In this document: piece after piece, positions 8,621 through 18,034 of the stretch
Numbering within the stretch: position 1 is the stretch's first letter
Layout: each line of letters begins with the position of its first letter
Source: Ancylomarina sp. DW003
Lineage (GTDB): Bacteria; Bacteroidota; Bacteroidia; Bacteroidales; Marinifilaceae
Assembly (NCBI RefSeq): GCF_029029505.1
Contig: NZ_JAKJSD010000007.1
Coordinates: 62,001-126,000 of the forward strand
Reading direction: 5' to 3'
DNA: 64,000 nt
Made by a program: the position numbers and the translations under genes
The notes under the pieces: model-generated
Database searches by the model: none
What the model was told of the DNA's origin: nothing
Seen by the model: the letters and a program-made list of their open reading frames with translations, nothing else

Positions 8621-8628
8621 TATTTTTG
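8621..8628 (+). promoter_or_regulatory. Perfect -7 promoter element upstream of rimO
   Basis: TATTTTTG matches TAnnTTTG, 68 bases before the rimO start codon. No convincing -33 TTTG lies at 19-21 bases spacing. Confidence 0.45.
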
Positions 8629-8695
8629 TGCGCTAAAATAGATCAGGTGTGAAATATGCAATGATCTTTTTATTCAAATCTGATACAAAATAGTC

Positions 8696-9994
8696 ATGAG
8701 TCAAAATAAAATCAACATCGTTAGTTTAGGTTGTTCTAAGAATCTTGTGGATACGGAACTTTTGATGAAGCAGTTGGATGCAAACCAATTTCAGGTGAGC
8801 TGTGATGAAGATAGTAGCGATGCACGCACCATAATTATTAACACTTGTGGCTTTATTGGTGATGCTAAGGAGGAGTCTATCGATATGATTTTGCAATATG
8901 CCGATGCTAAGAAAGCAGGTGTAATTGATACACTTTTTGTGATGGGCTGCTTATCTGAACGTTATCGTGATGACTTAGCAGTAGAGATTCCGGAAGTTGA
9001 TAAGTTTTTTGGAAAGTTCGAGTGGAAGTCAATTGTTAAAGAATTGAATAAGGAGTATAAACCTGACTTCTCTAATATGAGAATGATTACCACACCTAAG
9101 CATTTTGCTTATCTGAAAATTTCTGAGGGCTGTAATCGTTCGTGTTCATATTGTGCGATTCCTATTATTACCGGGAAGCATATTTCTCGTCCTATAGAGG
9201 AAATTGTAGAAGAAGCGAAAAATCTTGCTGCTACTGGCGTGAAAGAATTTTTGGTTATTGCTCAGGATTTATCTTACTATGGTCACGACTTGTATGGCAA
9301 ATCGATGTTAGCTGATCTGGTTGAGAAGCTTTCAGAGCTTGAAGGCTTGGAGTGGATAAAACTACACTACGCATACCCAACACAATTCCCGTACGATATT
9401 TTAAAAGTAATGCGTGAGAATCCAAAGGTATGTCGTTATTTGGATATTGCTCTTCAGCATTCAAGTGATCATATGCTCTCGCTAATGCGTCGTGGAATTA
9501 ATCGTGAAAGAACAGTTGAGTTGATTAATCATATTAGAGAAGAAGTTCCTGGTATTACTTTGCGTACAACCATGTTGGTTGGTCATCCGGGAGAGACAGA
9601 AGCAGATATGGAAGACTTGAAAGATTTTGTGAAAGAAATGAAATTTGAGCGTTTAGGTGTTTTTCCATATTCTGATGAGGATGATACCTATGCAGCTATT
9701 AACTATACCGATGATATTCCTCAGGAGATAAAAGAAGCTCGTAAGGATGAGATTATGGAGCTTCAGATGGAGATATCACGTCAAGCGAATCAAACCAGAA
9801 TTGGTGAGAAAATGAGAGTGATTATCGACCGTAAGGATGATGACTTCTATTACGGGCGTACTGAATTTGATTCTTATGAGGTTGATCCGGAGGTTTTAAT
9901 TTCTAGTCAAAACTTCAATCTAAATATTGGACAAATGTGTGAGGTTGAAATTACCGATGCTGAAGATTACGATTTGTTTGCGATTCTTGTTTGA
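8696..9994 (+). CDS. rimO: Ribosomal protein S12 methylthiotransferase RimO
   Basis: A radical SAM enzyme that methylthiolates the beta-carbon of an aspartate of ribosomal protein S12. The three domains are in the usual order. The N-terminal UPF0004 domain carries cluster ligands Cys13, Cys51 and Cys85. The radical SAM domain has the CxxxCxxC motif at 146-153 (CNRSCSYC). A C-terminal TRAM domain (about 365-430) binds substrate. The length of 432 is normal. The MiaB relative is excluded because of the RimO-typical LGCSKNLVDTE start and ISEGCNRSCSYCAIP. Confidence 0.96.
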   Translation: MSQNKINIVSLGCSKNLVDTELLMKQLDANQFQVSCDEDSSDARTIIINTCGFIGDAKEESIDMILQYADAKKAGVIDTLFVMGCLSERYRDDLAVEIPEVDKFFGKFEWKSIVKELNKEYKPDFSNMRMITTPKHFAYLKISEGCNRSCSYCAIPIITGKHISRPIEEIVEEAKNLAATGVKEFLVIAQDLSYYGHDLYGKSMLADLVEKLSELEGLEWIKLHYAYPTQFPYDILKVMRENPKVCRYLDIALQHSSDHMLSLMRRGINRERTVELINHIREEVPGITLRTTMLVGHPGETEADMEDLKDFVKEMKFERLGVFPYSDEDDTYAAINYTDDIPQEIKEARKDEIMELQMEISRQANQTRIGEKMRVIIDRKDDDFYYGRTEFDSYEVDPEVLISSQNFNLNIGQMCEVEITDAEDYDLFAILV

Positions 9995-10041
9995 TTTTTG
10001 TGAATGAGTAATGTTCTAACCTCTTTGGTTATTTAAAATAT

Positions 10042-10086
10042 AAATCCAATTTATTTTCTATGAGATTATAAATTGGATTTTTTTTT
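10042..10086 (+). terminator. Intrinsic terminator after rimO
   Basis: A perfect 12-bp stem (10042-10053 with 10069-10080) followed by about nine T. Confidence 0.82.
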
Positions 10087-10217
10087 ATGGAGGTAATTGT
10101 TTTAAAATCAGCATTATGTATTGCTTTTAATTTCATTTTGTTTAGGATTTGTGAAAAAATAATGAACAAAATTGATTTCTGTTTGTTTCATATATAAACC
10201 TTTTAAAAAATGATGAT

Positions 10218-11165
10218 ATGAAAACCAGGAATTACAAATTTAGTCTAGGGGTATTTCTCCTAATGTTTGTCTTCGTATTTACTTATGCTTGTAATGACGA
10301 TGATGATAATGATTTACAACCTCTTCCGATAGAAAAAAGTATTGCCGAAATAGCAAGTGGAGATGCTAACTTTTCAATTTTAGTGAAAGCCTTAGCGAAG
10401 GCTGATTTGGTAAATACATTGGATGGAGAAGGTACCTTTACCGTATTTGCACCAACTAATGATGCTTTCGAAGAATTGTTTGATGCCTTAGAAATTTCAG
10501 GTGTTGATGATTTGACAGCTGAAGCTCTGCTGCCAATTTTACTATACCATGTGATAGGAGCTAAGGCGATGTCGACCGATTTAGAAGTTGGCTATTATGA
10601 GACTTTGAGCAAATTTATGCCGGGTAATTATGGTATTAAACTTCTTGTAGATTTGAGCTCGGGAGTGAAGTTGAATAATACCACTAATGTTACAACGCCT
10701 GATATTATGGCTTCGAACGGTGTGATACACGTTATTGATAAAGTATTATTACCACCTGATGTGGTCGATTTAGCTATTGCCAATACGACATTCTCTCATT
10801 TGGTTGCAGCAGTAGTGAAAGCAGATTTGGCAACGACACTTAAAATGGAAGGACCTTACACGATTTTTGCACCAACCGATGCGGCTTTCGAAGCCTTATT
10901 TATGGAGCTTGGTGTTGATGGAATCGAAGATTTGAGTGCTGAGGCACTTACTCCAATACTACTTTATCATGTGGTTATGGGTAATGTGCGTGCAGCCGAT
11001 GTTACTACTGGTATGGTTCCAACACTAAACGAAATGAATAAGTTAGATTTAAACACAAGCTCTGGTGTGGTTATTAATGGAGACAGCAATGTAGTCGCAA
11101 CCGATGTTCAGGGGACCAATGGCGTCATCCATGTAATTGACAAAGTGCTAATCCCTTCAGAATAA
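10218..11165 (+). CDS. Fasciclin (FAS1) domain lipoprotein, two tandem domains
   Basis: A secreted lipoprotein with a signal peptide at residues 1-24 and lipobox FTYAC (Cys25), followed by an acidic linker of consecutive Asp residues. Two FAS1 repeats lie at about 40-175 and 178-313. Both show the family pattern: FTVFAPTNDAFEELF / YTIFAPTDAAFEALF, then LLYHVI or LLYHVV, and end with NGVIHVIDKVLLP / NGVIHVIDKVLIP. FAS1 proteins mediate adhesion to surfaces or other cells. The high similarity of the two repeats suggests a fairly recent internal duplication. It is a single gene followed by its own terminator. Confidence 0.93.
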   Translation: MKTRNYKFSLGVFLLMFVFVFTYACNDDDDNDLQPLPIEKSIAEIASGDANFSILVKALAKADLVNTLDGEGTFTVFAPTNDAFEELFDALEISGVDDLTAEALLPILLYHVIGAKAMSTDLEVGYYETLSKFMPGNYGIKLLVDLSSGVKLNNTTNVTTPDIMASNGVIHVIDKVLLPPDVVDLAIANTTFSHLVAAVVKADLATTLKMEGPYTIFAPTDAAFEALFMELGVDGIEDLSAEALTPILLYHVVMGNVRAADVTTGMVPTLNEMNKLDLNTSSGVVINGDSNVVATDVQGTNGVIHVIDKVLIPSE

Positions 11166-11173
11166 ATTTTTCT

Positions 11174-11204
11174 AAAACCTGCTATTGTTAAGCAGGTTTT
11201 ATTT
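11174..11204 (+). terminator. Intrinsic terminator after the FAS1 lipoprotein gene
   Basis: A perfect 10-bp stem (11174-11183 with 11191-11200) with a 7-base loop and a T-rich tail. Confidence 0.82.
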
Positions 11205-11256
11205 AGTTTTACTTTTTTCGATAAGATAATAAGTTTTAAACTTTTAATGATTTGGT

Positions 11257-12141
11257 ATGGGTAGGTATTCAATAAAAGATCTGGAACAGATTACTGGTAT
11301 AAAGGCTCATACTATTAGAATATGGGAAAAACGTTATGCGATTGTTGAGCCGAAACGTACCGAGACAAACATTCGCTATTATTCCAATGAAGATTTGAAG
11401 AAATTGCTGAATATTTCAATGCTGAATGCTCAAGGAATTAAAATCTCTCATTTGGCTAAACTTGAAGAAGTTGATATAGAGGCGAAGGTTGTGGAGCTCT
11501 CCAGAACAAATAAGTTGGAAGATACCAGCATTGATAAACTCATTTTAGCGACCATTAATTTTGATGAAGAACTTTTTGAATCTATAGTGTCCAAATGTCT
11601 TTATGAAAAAGGTATGGAGGACACGATTATACAAGTTCTGTTTCCGTTTTTTAATCGTGTTGGTGTCTTGTGGCAGGTAGGATCTATAAGTCCGGCACAA
11701 GAGCATTTTATTTCTAATTTGATGCGACAAAAGCTGTTTGCGGCAATTGATTCTGTTTCGGGTTCGGTATTAAAGAATGCAAAAAAACTTGTTTTCTTTC
11801 TGCAAGAAGGGGAATTGCATGAAATGAGCATTTTATTCTATAATTATATAGCGAAGAAGAATGGTTTTAAAACGCTCTATTTGGGACAGAATTTACCTTT
11901 CGAAGATGTTGAAAATGTTATAAGAGATTACCAACCCGATGGGCTTGTTAGTTCATTTACGGGTCCTTTTAGTGTGTCCGAATTAAGTGCATATCTAAAA
12001 AAAATGAATACGACGTTTAAAGGCTTGAAGATTTTTGTAACAGGACTTAAGCTTCAGCAGAAAGAGGTTGTCATCCCTAAACGCTTCGGAGTCATATCTT
12101 CTGCATCAGAATTCAAAAAGTTGATTGCTAAGATTGACTAA
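11257..12141 (+). CDS. MerR-family regulator with cobalamin-binding-like domain (CarH/LitR type)
   Basis: A 294-residue regulator. An N-terminal MerR winged helix (residues 1-70, with IKAHTIRIWEKRY and the RYYSNEDL wing) is followed by a helical cap domain with W-Q-V-G-S-I-S-P-A-Q-E-H-F near 140-152. A Rossmann-type B12-binding domain occupies about 170-290. In CarH and LitR, adenosylcobalamin bound here makes the repressor light-sensitive. The usual D-x-H-x-x-G motif reads E-L-H-E-M-S, keeping the cobalt-ligand His but losing Asp and Gly, so B12 binding is uncertain. Its neighbour is an ECF sigma gene, the partnership known for LitR/CarH photoresponse systems. No carotenoid genes occur in this window. 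Confidence 0.85.
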   Translation: MGRYSIKDLEQITGIKAHTIRIWEKRYAIVEPKRTETNIRYYSNEDLKKLLNISMLNAQGIKISHLAKLEEVDIEAKVVELSRTNKLEDTSIDKLILATINFDEELFESIVSKCLYEKGMEDTIIQVLFPFFNRVGVLWQVGSISPAQEHFISNLMRQKLFAAIDSVSGSVLKNAKKLVFFLQEGELHEMSILFYNYIAKKNGFKTLYLGQNLPFEDVENVIRDYQPDGLVSSFTGPFSVSELSAYLKKMNTTFKGLKIFVTGLKLQQKEVVIPKRFGVISSASEFKKLIAKID

Positions 12142-12165
12142 TTTAGCTTTAGGCTCTTATTTGTA

Positions 12166-12306
12166 TTAAACGTTTTTAAACTCTGTGTTTTGTCTGTAAA
12201 TAGGCAAATACAGGGTTTATTTATTTAGAATGGCAAGTTCCAGTCAAGGATTAAACCATGAGTATATTTTGATTTTGTTTAAGAAATTGGTAAATTTATT
12301 AAACAA
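12166..12306 (+). promoter_or_regulatory. Cluster of TTAAAC half-sites upstream of the ECF sigma gene
   Basis: Five TTAAAC-type hexamers lie in 140 bp: 12166-12171, 12176-12181, 12251-12256, 12277-12282 (inverted) and 12299-12304. The last two form a dyad TTGTTTAA-N16-TTAAACAA (12275-12306) ending just before the ribosome-binding site. One further copy (11236-11241) lies before the MerR gene itself. This is a candidate operator set for the adjacent MerR protein, inferred from position only. Confidence 0.35.
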
Positions 12307-12321
12307 ACAAAAGGGGAAGAT

Positions 12322-12819
12322 ATGAAGAAGATGGAACTTAGTCAACAAATTACGCGTGTAGAAATTCAATTGAAACACTATGCTTACTCATTGACAATGA
12401 ATAAGGAAGATGCTCTTGATCTTTGCCAGGATACGGTATTAAAAGCCATAACATATGCTGCCCATTTTACGGGAACTAGCTTTAAAGCATGGATTTTTAC
12501 CATTATGAAGAATCTTTTTATCAATTCTTACAGGCGAAAGGTAAAGGAGCGTGAGTGGTTACTACAATCGAAAGCTAGCAATGGTGGTATTGGTAATTTG
12601 AGTTTTGATAATCCTTTATCTACTCAAAATTACAAGGATATCATTAAAGAACTGAATCAATTGGATCAATCCATTGGAGTCCCTTTTAAAATGTTTGTTG
12701 AAGGCTATAAATATAAAGAGATAGCTAAGATTATGAATCTACCCATCGGAACTATAAAAAGTCGAATTTTCATGGGACGTCGTATCTTAATGGGAAACCT
12801 AAAGGATTATGTCAGTTGA
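12322..12819 (+). CDS. ECF-type RNA polymerase sigma factor
   Basis: A 165-residue sigma factor with region 2 at about 12-78 (YAYSLTMNKEDALDLCQDTVLKA, then FKAWIFTIMKNLFINSYRR) and region 4 at about 108-160 (FVEGYKYKEIAKIMNLPIGTIKSRIFMGRR). There is no adjacent anti-sigma gene. Regulation probably runs through the upstream MerR/CarH-like protein, as in LitR-controlled ECF factors, and the intergenic region holds repeated TTAAAC sites. A strong AAGGGGAAG ribosome-binding sequence precedes the ATG. Confidence 0.92.
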   Translation: MKKMELSQQITRVEIQLKHYAYSLTMNKEDALDLCQDTVLKAITYAAHFTGTSFKAWIFTIMKNLFINSYRRKVKEREWLLQSKASNGGIGNLSFDNPLSTQNYKDIIKELNQLDQSIGVPFKMFVEGYKYKEIAKIMNLPIGTIKSRIFMGRRILMGNLKDYVS

Positions 12820-12870
12820 ATTATAGTCTATATTAATTTAAAAAATAATATAAAAGGCAATAGATTGAGC

Positions 12871-13173
12871 TTAAAAACTGTAATCAATAGCCTTTTTATC
12901 TACCATTCTTTCCCGAACAACTTTTGCGGCTTTCACATGTTCCGGGTGGTTCATATAGTCGGGTAGGCTATCTAAGTTTTCAAGAACCACATTCACAACA
13001 AAATCGTAAGACGATTCTGCTCCCAATTCATCAAAGCCAATTTGAAGGAATTTTATGGCAGGTACACGTTTATCAAGACCTTCAAAAACATCTTTAATTC
13101 TATTGTAATAATTTTCTTTTTCTTCATCTGTTTCAAAATTATCGAATTTAAAGAGAGCTATATGTTTGATCAT
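12871..13173 (-). CDS. Dabb family protein (stress-responsive alpha/beta barrel)
   Basis: A 100-residue protein with the Dabb pattern MIKHIALFKF at the start, then SSYDFVVNVVLENLDSL and the YMNHPEHVKAAKVV motif with the conserved His pair. Dabb proteins form dimeric ferredoxin-like barrels; some are enzymes acting on small aromatic or polyketide molecules, but most have no known role. It is convergent with the ECF sigma gene, and an imperfect inverted repeat with a T run (about 12852-12897) overlaps its 3' end and may terminate both. Confidence 0.88.
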   Translation of the reverse strand: MIKHIALFKFDNFETDEEKENYYNRIKDVFEGLDKRVPAIKFLQIGFDELGAESSYDFVVNVVLENLDSLPDYMNHPEHVKAAKVVRERMVDKKAIDYSF

Positions 13174-13304
13174 AATTAAGTTGCTTAGGTTTATTATTCT
13201 GCTAAAGTAATGTGTTTAAAAAAATATGACTTATTGAATAGTTAAATTATTCAAACAGGCATTATCCTGATGAAATTCATACCCTACTCAAATTAGATAT
13301 TTCT

Positions 13305-13312
13305 TATATTTG
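13305..13312 (+). promoter_or_regulatory. Perfect -7 promoter element upstream of the M3 peptidase gene
   Basis: TATATTTG matches TAnnTTTG exactly, 62 bases before the start codon at 13375. The -33 element is not clear. Confidence 0.45.
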
Positions 13313-13374
13313 TTAGTCTTTGAAGACAGAGCTCTCTTTTTTCTTCAAGAATCATTTAAAATCAATTCAGGATT

Positions 13375-15411
13375 ATGACTAAAAATACAAACCCATTAAT
13401 GTGCAAGTTTAGCACAATTCACAATACAGCACCATTTAGCACAATTAAAATGGAGCATTATATGCCAGCTTTTATTGAAGGTATTAAAATTGCCAAAGAA
13501 GAGGTTGAGTTAATTGCTAACAATAATGAAGTTGCAGATTTCGAGAATACGATTGAAGCAATGGAATTTATTGGAGAACAGCTCGATCAGGTTTCATCGG
13601 TGTTCTTCAATCTGAATCATGCTGATACCAGCGACGAGATGCAGGCATTGGCGCGTGAAGTATCTCCTTTGTTAAGCGAGTTCTCTAACGATATAGTCAT
13701 GAACGAGGCACTTTGGGAAAGAATCAAGGCTGTGTATGACGATAAGGATAATCTGGACTTAAATGCCGAACAAAGTATGCTTCTGAATAAGCGTTACAAA
13801 TCTTTTGTTCGTTCCGGTGCGAACCTTGAGGGAGAGAAGAAAGAAAGAATTCGAGAAATATCGAAAGAGCTTTCTCAACTGACACTTCAGTTTGGAGAGA
13901 ATGTGTTAGCAGCTACAAATAATTTCGAATTGAATGTTACCAATGAGAAAGATTTGGCAGGTTTACCTGATGGTGTTCTTGAAGCAGCAGCTGCAACAGC
14001 CAAATCGAAGGATAAGCAAGGCTGGGTATTCACGCTTCAATTTCCAAGCTATGTGCCATTTATGCAGTATGCCGATAATCGCGAATTACGTGAAAAGATG
14101 TTCAAAATCTATTCTTCACGTTGTTTTAACGATGAGTTTGATAACCAGGAAATCATAAAAAAAATTGTTGCTCTACGTTTAGAGAAGGTTCAATTGTTCG
14201 ATTATCCTAATTATGCCCAGTTTGTATTAGAAGAACGCATGGCCGAAACACCTGTTAAGGTTGTTGATTTCCTAAATGAACTACTTGAAGCTTCGATGCC
14301 TAAAGCGAAGGAAGAGTTTAAAGAATTGCAAGAATATGCAAAAAAACTTGGAGCCAATTTTGAATTGCAACGTTGGGATTGGGCATATTATGCAGAAAAG
14401 CTAAAGACAGAAAAGTATCAGGTTAATGATGAATTAACCCGTCCGTATTTTGAACTTGAAAAAGTGAAGCAAGGCATCTTCGATTTGGCAACTGATTTAT
14501 ATGGTTTGAGCTTTAAACTAAGTCCTGAAATTGATAAGTATCATAAAGAGGTTGATGTTTATGAAGTATTTGATAAGAAAGGTAATTTCCTTTCGGTTTT
14601 CTATGCCGATTTTCATCCACGCGATAGTAAGCAAGGGGGGGCTTGGATGACTTCTTATGCTGAGCAGTTTGTACAATCGGGAAAAGATCATCGCCCACAT
14701 ATTTCTATCGTGTGTAATTTCACACGTCCAACTGAAACGAAGCCCTCTCTATTGAGTTTTGGTGAAGTAACCACATTCTTGCACGAGTTTGGACATGCCT
14801 TGCATGGTATGCTTTCACAATGTGCGTATCCAAGTTTATCAGGAACTAGTGTTTATCGCGACTTTGTGGAGCTACCTTCTCAGTTTATGGAGAATTACGC
14901 CTTTGAGAAAGAATGGTTAGATAAGGTTGCCAAACATTACAAAACAGGTGAGAAGATTCCTGCCGATTTGGTTCAGAAAATAATTGATAGTGGTAATTTT
15001 CATCAGGGTTATGCCTTTATTCGCCAGATTAGTTTTGGTTTAAATGATATGGCTTGGCATTCGGTAGAAAAACCAATTGAAGCTTCTGTTGCAGAATTTG
15101 AAACTGAAGCCATGCAGGCTACTGAGTTGTTTCCAAGATTAGAAACCTCCTGTATGAGCCCTGCATTTTCACATATTTTTGCTGGAGGGTATGCAGCAGG
15201 TTATTATGGCTACAAATGGGCAGAAGTGTTGGATGCAGACGCTTTTGATGCCTTTAAACAAAATGGAATTTACAATAAAGAAATAGCTGATTCTTTCAGA
15301 GAGAATGTATTGGAAAAAGGGGGGAGTGAACACCCTATGGATCTTTATAAACGATTCAGAGGAGAAGAACCATCTATTGCACCATTATTGAAACGAAGTG
15401 GTTTAAACTAA
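13375..15411 (+). CDS. M3 family metallopeptidase (peptidyl-dipeptidase / oligopeptidase A type)
   Basis: A cytoplasmic zinc oligopeptidase of 678 residues that degrades short peptides. The HExxH zinc site is HEFGH at 470-474, with the third ligand glutamate in the downstream ELPSQFMENY segment. The C-terminal region FAGGYAAGYYGYKWAEVLDADAF is typical of M3A enzymes (Dcp, PrlC). No signal peptide is visible. Dcp and oligopeptidase A cannot be separated from sequence alone. It is monocistronic, with its own -7 element and a terminator. Confidence 0.93.
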   Translation: MTKNTNPLMCKFSTIHNTAPFSTIKMEHYMPAFIEGIKIAKEEVELIANNNEVADFENTIEAMEFIGEQLDQVSSVFFNLNHADTSDEMQALAREVSPLLSEFSNDIVMNEALWERIKAVYDDKDNLDLNAEQSMLLNKRYKSFVRSGANLEGEKKERIREISKELSQLTLQFGENVLAATNNFELNVTNEKDLAGLPDGVLEAAAATAKSKDKQGWVFTLQFPSYVPFMQYADNRELREKMFKIYSSRCFNDEFDNQEIIKKIVALRLEKVQLFDYPNYAQFVLEERMAETPVKVVDFLNELLEASMPKAKEEFKELQEYAKKLGANFELQRWDWAYYAEKLKTEKYQVNDELTRPYFELEKVKQGIFDLATDLYGLSFKLSPEIDKYHKEVDVYEVFDKKGNFLSVFYADFHPRDSKQGGAWMTSYAEQFVQSGKDHRPHISIVCNFTRPTETKPSLLSFGEVTTFLHEFGHALHGMLSQCAYPSLSGTSVYRDFVELPSQFMENYAFEKEWLDKVAKHYKTGEKIPADLVQKIIDSGNFHQGYAFIRQISFGLNDMAWHSVEKPIEASVAEFETEAMQATELFPRLETSCMSPAFSHIFAGGYAAGYYGYKWAEVLDADAFDAFKQNGIYNKEIADSFRENVLEKGGSEHPMDLYKRFRGEEPSIAPLLKRSGLN

Positions 15412-15432
15412 GCCTTTTTTAATGTGATATAC

Positions 15433-15463
15433 GACCTCAGTTTTATGACTGAGGTCTTTTTTT
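15433..15463 (+). terminator. Intrinsic terminator of the M3 peptidase gene
   Basis: A perfect 9-bp stem (15433-15441 with 15448-15456) followed by T7. Confidence 0.85.
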
Positions 15464-15796
15464 GCTTATGATTTTTAGTTTATTCCAGTTTAGCTAAGTT
15501 TTCAATTTAAAATGAAATTCTTTTTTCTTTACCCAATACCATAAACTAGCTATGTGTGAGTATGTATCAAGGAATTCTTATGACGAAATAAAGTTTTCAT
15601 TTTCGCAATAGCTAAAGCTTGATAAATTGCTGTTTTTCGACATGAAATTTTCTTTATTAAAGTCCTTGTTATTGTGATCAAGCCGATTAATTTTGTCGCC
15701 GATTTTAAACATATCTAAACATTTCGATACTATTTGAAAAGACTAAGTGTCTAGTGAACAAGTCGAATATGTTTTAATACTAAACAACAAAATAGA
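15464..15796. other. Intergenic region before the YitT gene
   Basis: There are 333 bp without a supported ORF. It is AT-rich and must contain the promoter of the YitT-type gene, but no good TAnnTTTG match was found. Nothing else was seen. Confidence 0.5.
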
Positions 15797-16711
15797 ATGG
15801 CTTTTATTACTAAAGAGAAATTTTTGTCAAACGAATGGCTTTCTGCTTATGCTTACCTTATCCTAGGTAGTATTATCTTCGCTGTTTCTGACATTTTATT
15901 TGTGGTTCCTTACAAATTGGCACCAGGAGGTGTTTATGGTATCGCTACAGTTCTAAACACAATGTTTAACTGGAAAATTAGTTATTGTACGTTTGCTATG
16001 GAGATTCCATTGGTGATTTTGGGTACAATTATTTTGGGTCCTCGATTCGGAATTAAGACAATTGTAAGTATTGCGATAATTTTGATTACTGTATGGATTA
16101 TGGAAACTTATGTTTCTATTGGTTACCCTAAGGTTATTCTTGATCCAATGTTGAATTCTATCGTTGCTGGTGTATTTTACGGCATTTCTATAGGTCTTAT
16201 CTTTAAATCACGTGCAACATCAGGAGGATCTGATATTATAGCAATGATTTTAGCGAAATTTACTAAGATGTCTCTAGGTAAGTTGGTTATGATTGTTGAT
16301 GGTATCATTGTAATGTTCACACTGATTCAGCCTACAGAAACAGGTGCTATCGGATGGGAATTTGCCATTTATTCATTAATCATTATTTATATTGAAGGTA
16401 AGATTATCGATATGGTAGTAAGTGGTGCTAGTTACCATAAAACTGTTATGATTGTTTCTGACCACTTCGAATCTATTGCTGATAAAATTAAGAATGACCT
16501 TAAACGTGGAGCAACTATTTTTCAGGGAACTGGTGCTTATTCTGGTGAGGATAGAAAAATGGTTTACTCAGTAATGAGTCGTAGAGAATTAGAGATTCTT
16601 AAACTACATATTAAAGAAGTAGATCCGGAAGCTTTTGTAAATGTTACTGAAGCTAATGAGATTATTGGAAAAGGATTTCAATCTTTGAATGAAGAAGAAG
16701 CAGGTCACTAG
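15797..16711 (+). CDS. YitT family membrane protein
   Basis: A 304-residue protein with five or six membrane segments in the first ~200 residues and a soluble C-terminal DUF2179 domain (about 215-295). The signature VPYKLAPGGVYGIATVLN lies near residue 37, and the glycine-rich RATSGGSDIIAMIL near residue 140. The C-terminal VYSVMSRRELEILKLHIKEVDPEAFVNV is the PII-like DUF2179 module, probably a ligand sensor. Function in the family is unresolved. It is monocistronic and followed by a bidirectional terminator. Confidence 0.92.
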   Translation: MAFITKEKFLSNEWLSAYAYLILGSIIFAVSDILFVVPYKLAPGGVYGIATVLNTMFNWKISYCTFAMEIPLVILGTIILGPRFGIKTIVSIAIILITVWIMETYVSIGYPKVILDPMLNSIVAGVFYGISIGLIFKSRATSGGSDIIAMILAKFTKMSLGKLVMIVDGIIVMFTLIQPTETGAIGWEFAIYSLIIIYIEGKIIDMVVSGASYHKTVMIVSDHFESIADKIKNDLKRGATIFQGTGAYSGEDRKMVYSVMSRRELEILKLHIKEVDPEAFVNVTEANEIIGKGFQSLNEEEAGH

Positions 16712-16729
16712 GCTTTTATGATATATTTA

Positions 16730-16758
16730 AAATGGCGGCCCTTGTGGCCGCCATTTTT
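16730..16758. terminator. Bidirectional GC-rich terminator
   Basis: A perfect 11-bp GC-rich stem (16730-16740 with 16746-16756) with a 5-base loop, flanked by A and T runs. It separates the convergent YitT and trpB genes and is unusually GC-rich for this sequence. Confidence 0.88.
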
Positions 16759-16773
16759 GTTTAGGACAAATAT

Positions 16774-17994
16774 TTAAGCTTTTTGATCCTCGGGTAAACC
16801 ATATGTTTCAAGAACATAGTCAAGATCTTTATCTCCACGACCACTAAGGTTAACAAGTATTGATTGCTTAGGCTTAGCTTTGGCTAATTTAATTGCATAA
16901 GCAATAGCATGAGCCGACTCAAGAGCTGGAATGATTCCTTCCAATCTACTTAGTTCGAAAAAGGCATCAATACACTCCTTATCATTAATATGATGATATT
17001 CTGCTCGCTCCAGATCTTTAAGCATTGAATGTTCGGGGCCAACACCTGGATAATCAAGACCACTGGCAACAGAATAGACGGGTGCAGGTTCTCCTTTCTC
17101 ATCTTGCAGTGTATAGCACTTGAAGCCGTGAATAACACCTGGTTTGCCCAATGTTAGTGTTGCAGCATGTTGGCCTTCCTTATCAATACCATGACCAGCC
17201 GGCTCAACACCATGAAGTTTGATATCTGTATCGTCCAGGAAAGCAGAGAAAATACCCATGGCGTTACTACCACCACCAACACAAGCGACTACATTGTCAG
17301 GCTGCTCACCAGTCATCTCTTCAAACTGGTCACGAGCCTCAATACCTACAACACGTTGGAATTCACGAACCATCATCGGAAATGGATGAGGGCCTACAAC
17401 AGAACCAATGCAATAGATTGTATTGATAGGATCTTTTAAATATGCCTGAAAGGCTGAATCTACAGCTTCTTTAAGTGTTTTTAGTCCATGACTAACAGGA
17501 ATAACTGTCGCCCCAAGTATTTTCATTCGCATCACATTGGGATGCTCTTTAGCGATATCCACTTCACCCATATGAATTTCACATTCCAGGCCGAAATAGG
17601 CCGCAGCAGTAGCTAAAGCTACACCATGCTGGCCAGCTCCGGTTTCAGCGATAAGTTTCTTTTTGCCCATGTATTTAGCCAATAAAGCCTCACCCATACA
17701 GTGGTTTAATTTATGGGCTCCAGAGTGGTTTAGATCTTCTCGTTTAAGGTAAATACGTCCACCATACTTTTCTGATAAGCGATTACAGTAGTAAACAGGT
17801 GTTGGACGCCCCTGAAAGTGTTTACGGATACTTCTTAATTCGGAAATAAATTCATGGGATTTACTAATGGAGTAGTAAGCTTCATTAATTCGTTTCATTT
17901 CCTCTTCCAGTGCAGGAGGTAAAAAGCTGCCTCCAAATTCTCCGAAATAACCTTCTTCGTTAGGATAGTTTTTAAAATAATCTTTAAATGTCAT
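16774..17994 (-). CDS. trpB: Tryptophan synthase beta chain, stand-alone divergent copy
   Basis: A pyridoxal-phosphate enzyme joining indole and serine to tryptophan. The PLP lysine is Lys95 in [15 protein letters not shown], the catalytic glutamate is Glu117 in [10 protein letters not shown], and the phosphate loop GGGSNAMG is at 240-247. The length of 406 is normal. It keeps the TrpB1-type GAGQHG motif rather than GAGQWG of TrpB2. Several usually invariant positions are changed, for example [10 protein letters not shown] for NHTGAHKIN and [13 protein letters not shown] for the usual MGA-D segment. No trpA or other trp gene is adjacent, so it may act alone to salvage indole. Expression is probably controlled by the Trp-codon attenuator upstream. 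Confidence 0.93.
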   Translation of the reverse strand: MTFKDYFKNYPNEEGYFGEFGGSFLPPALEEEMKRINEAYYSISKSHEFISELRSIRKHFQGRPTPVYYCNRLSEKYGGRIYLKREDLNHSGAHKLNHCMGEALLAKYMGKKKLIAETGAGQHGVALATAAAYFGLECEIHMGEVDIAKEHPNVMRMKILGATVIPVSHGLKTLKEAVDSAFQAYLKDPINTIYCIGSVVGPHPFPMMVREFQRVVGIEARDQFEEMTGEQPDNVVACVGGGSNAMGIFSAFLDDTDIKLHGVEPAGHGIDKEGQHAATLTLGKPGVIHGFKCYTLQDEKGEPAPVYSVASGLDYPGVGPEHSMLKDLERAEYHHINDKECIDAFFELSRLEGIIPALESAHAIAYAIKLAKAKPKQSILVNLSGRGDKDLDYVLETYGLPEDQKA

Positions 17995-18034
17995 GGTATT
18001 TTGATTTTATAATTAGAATTCTACGATTTTGAGC

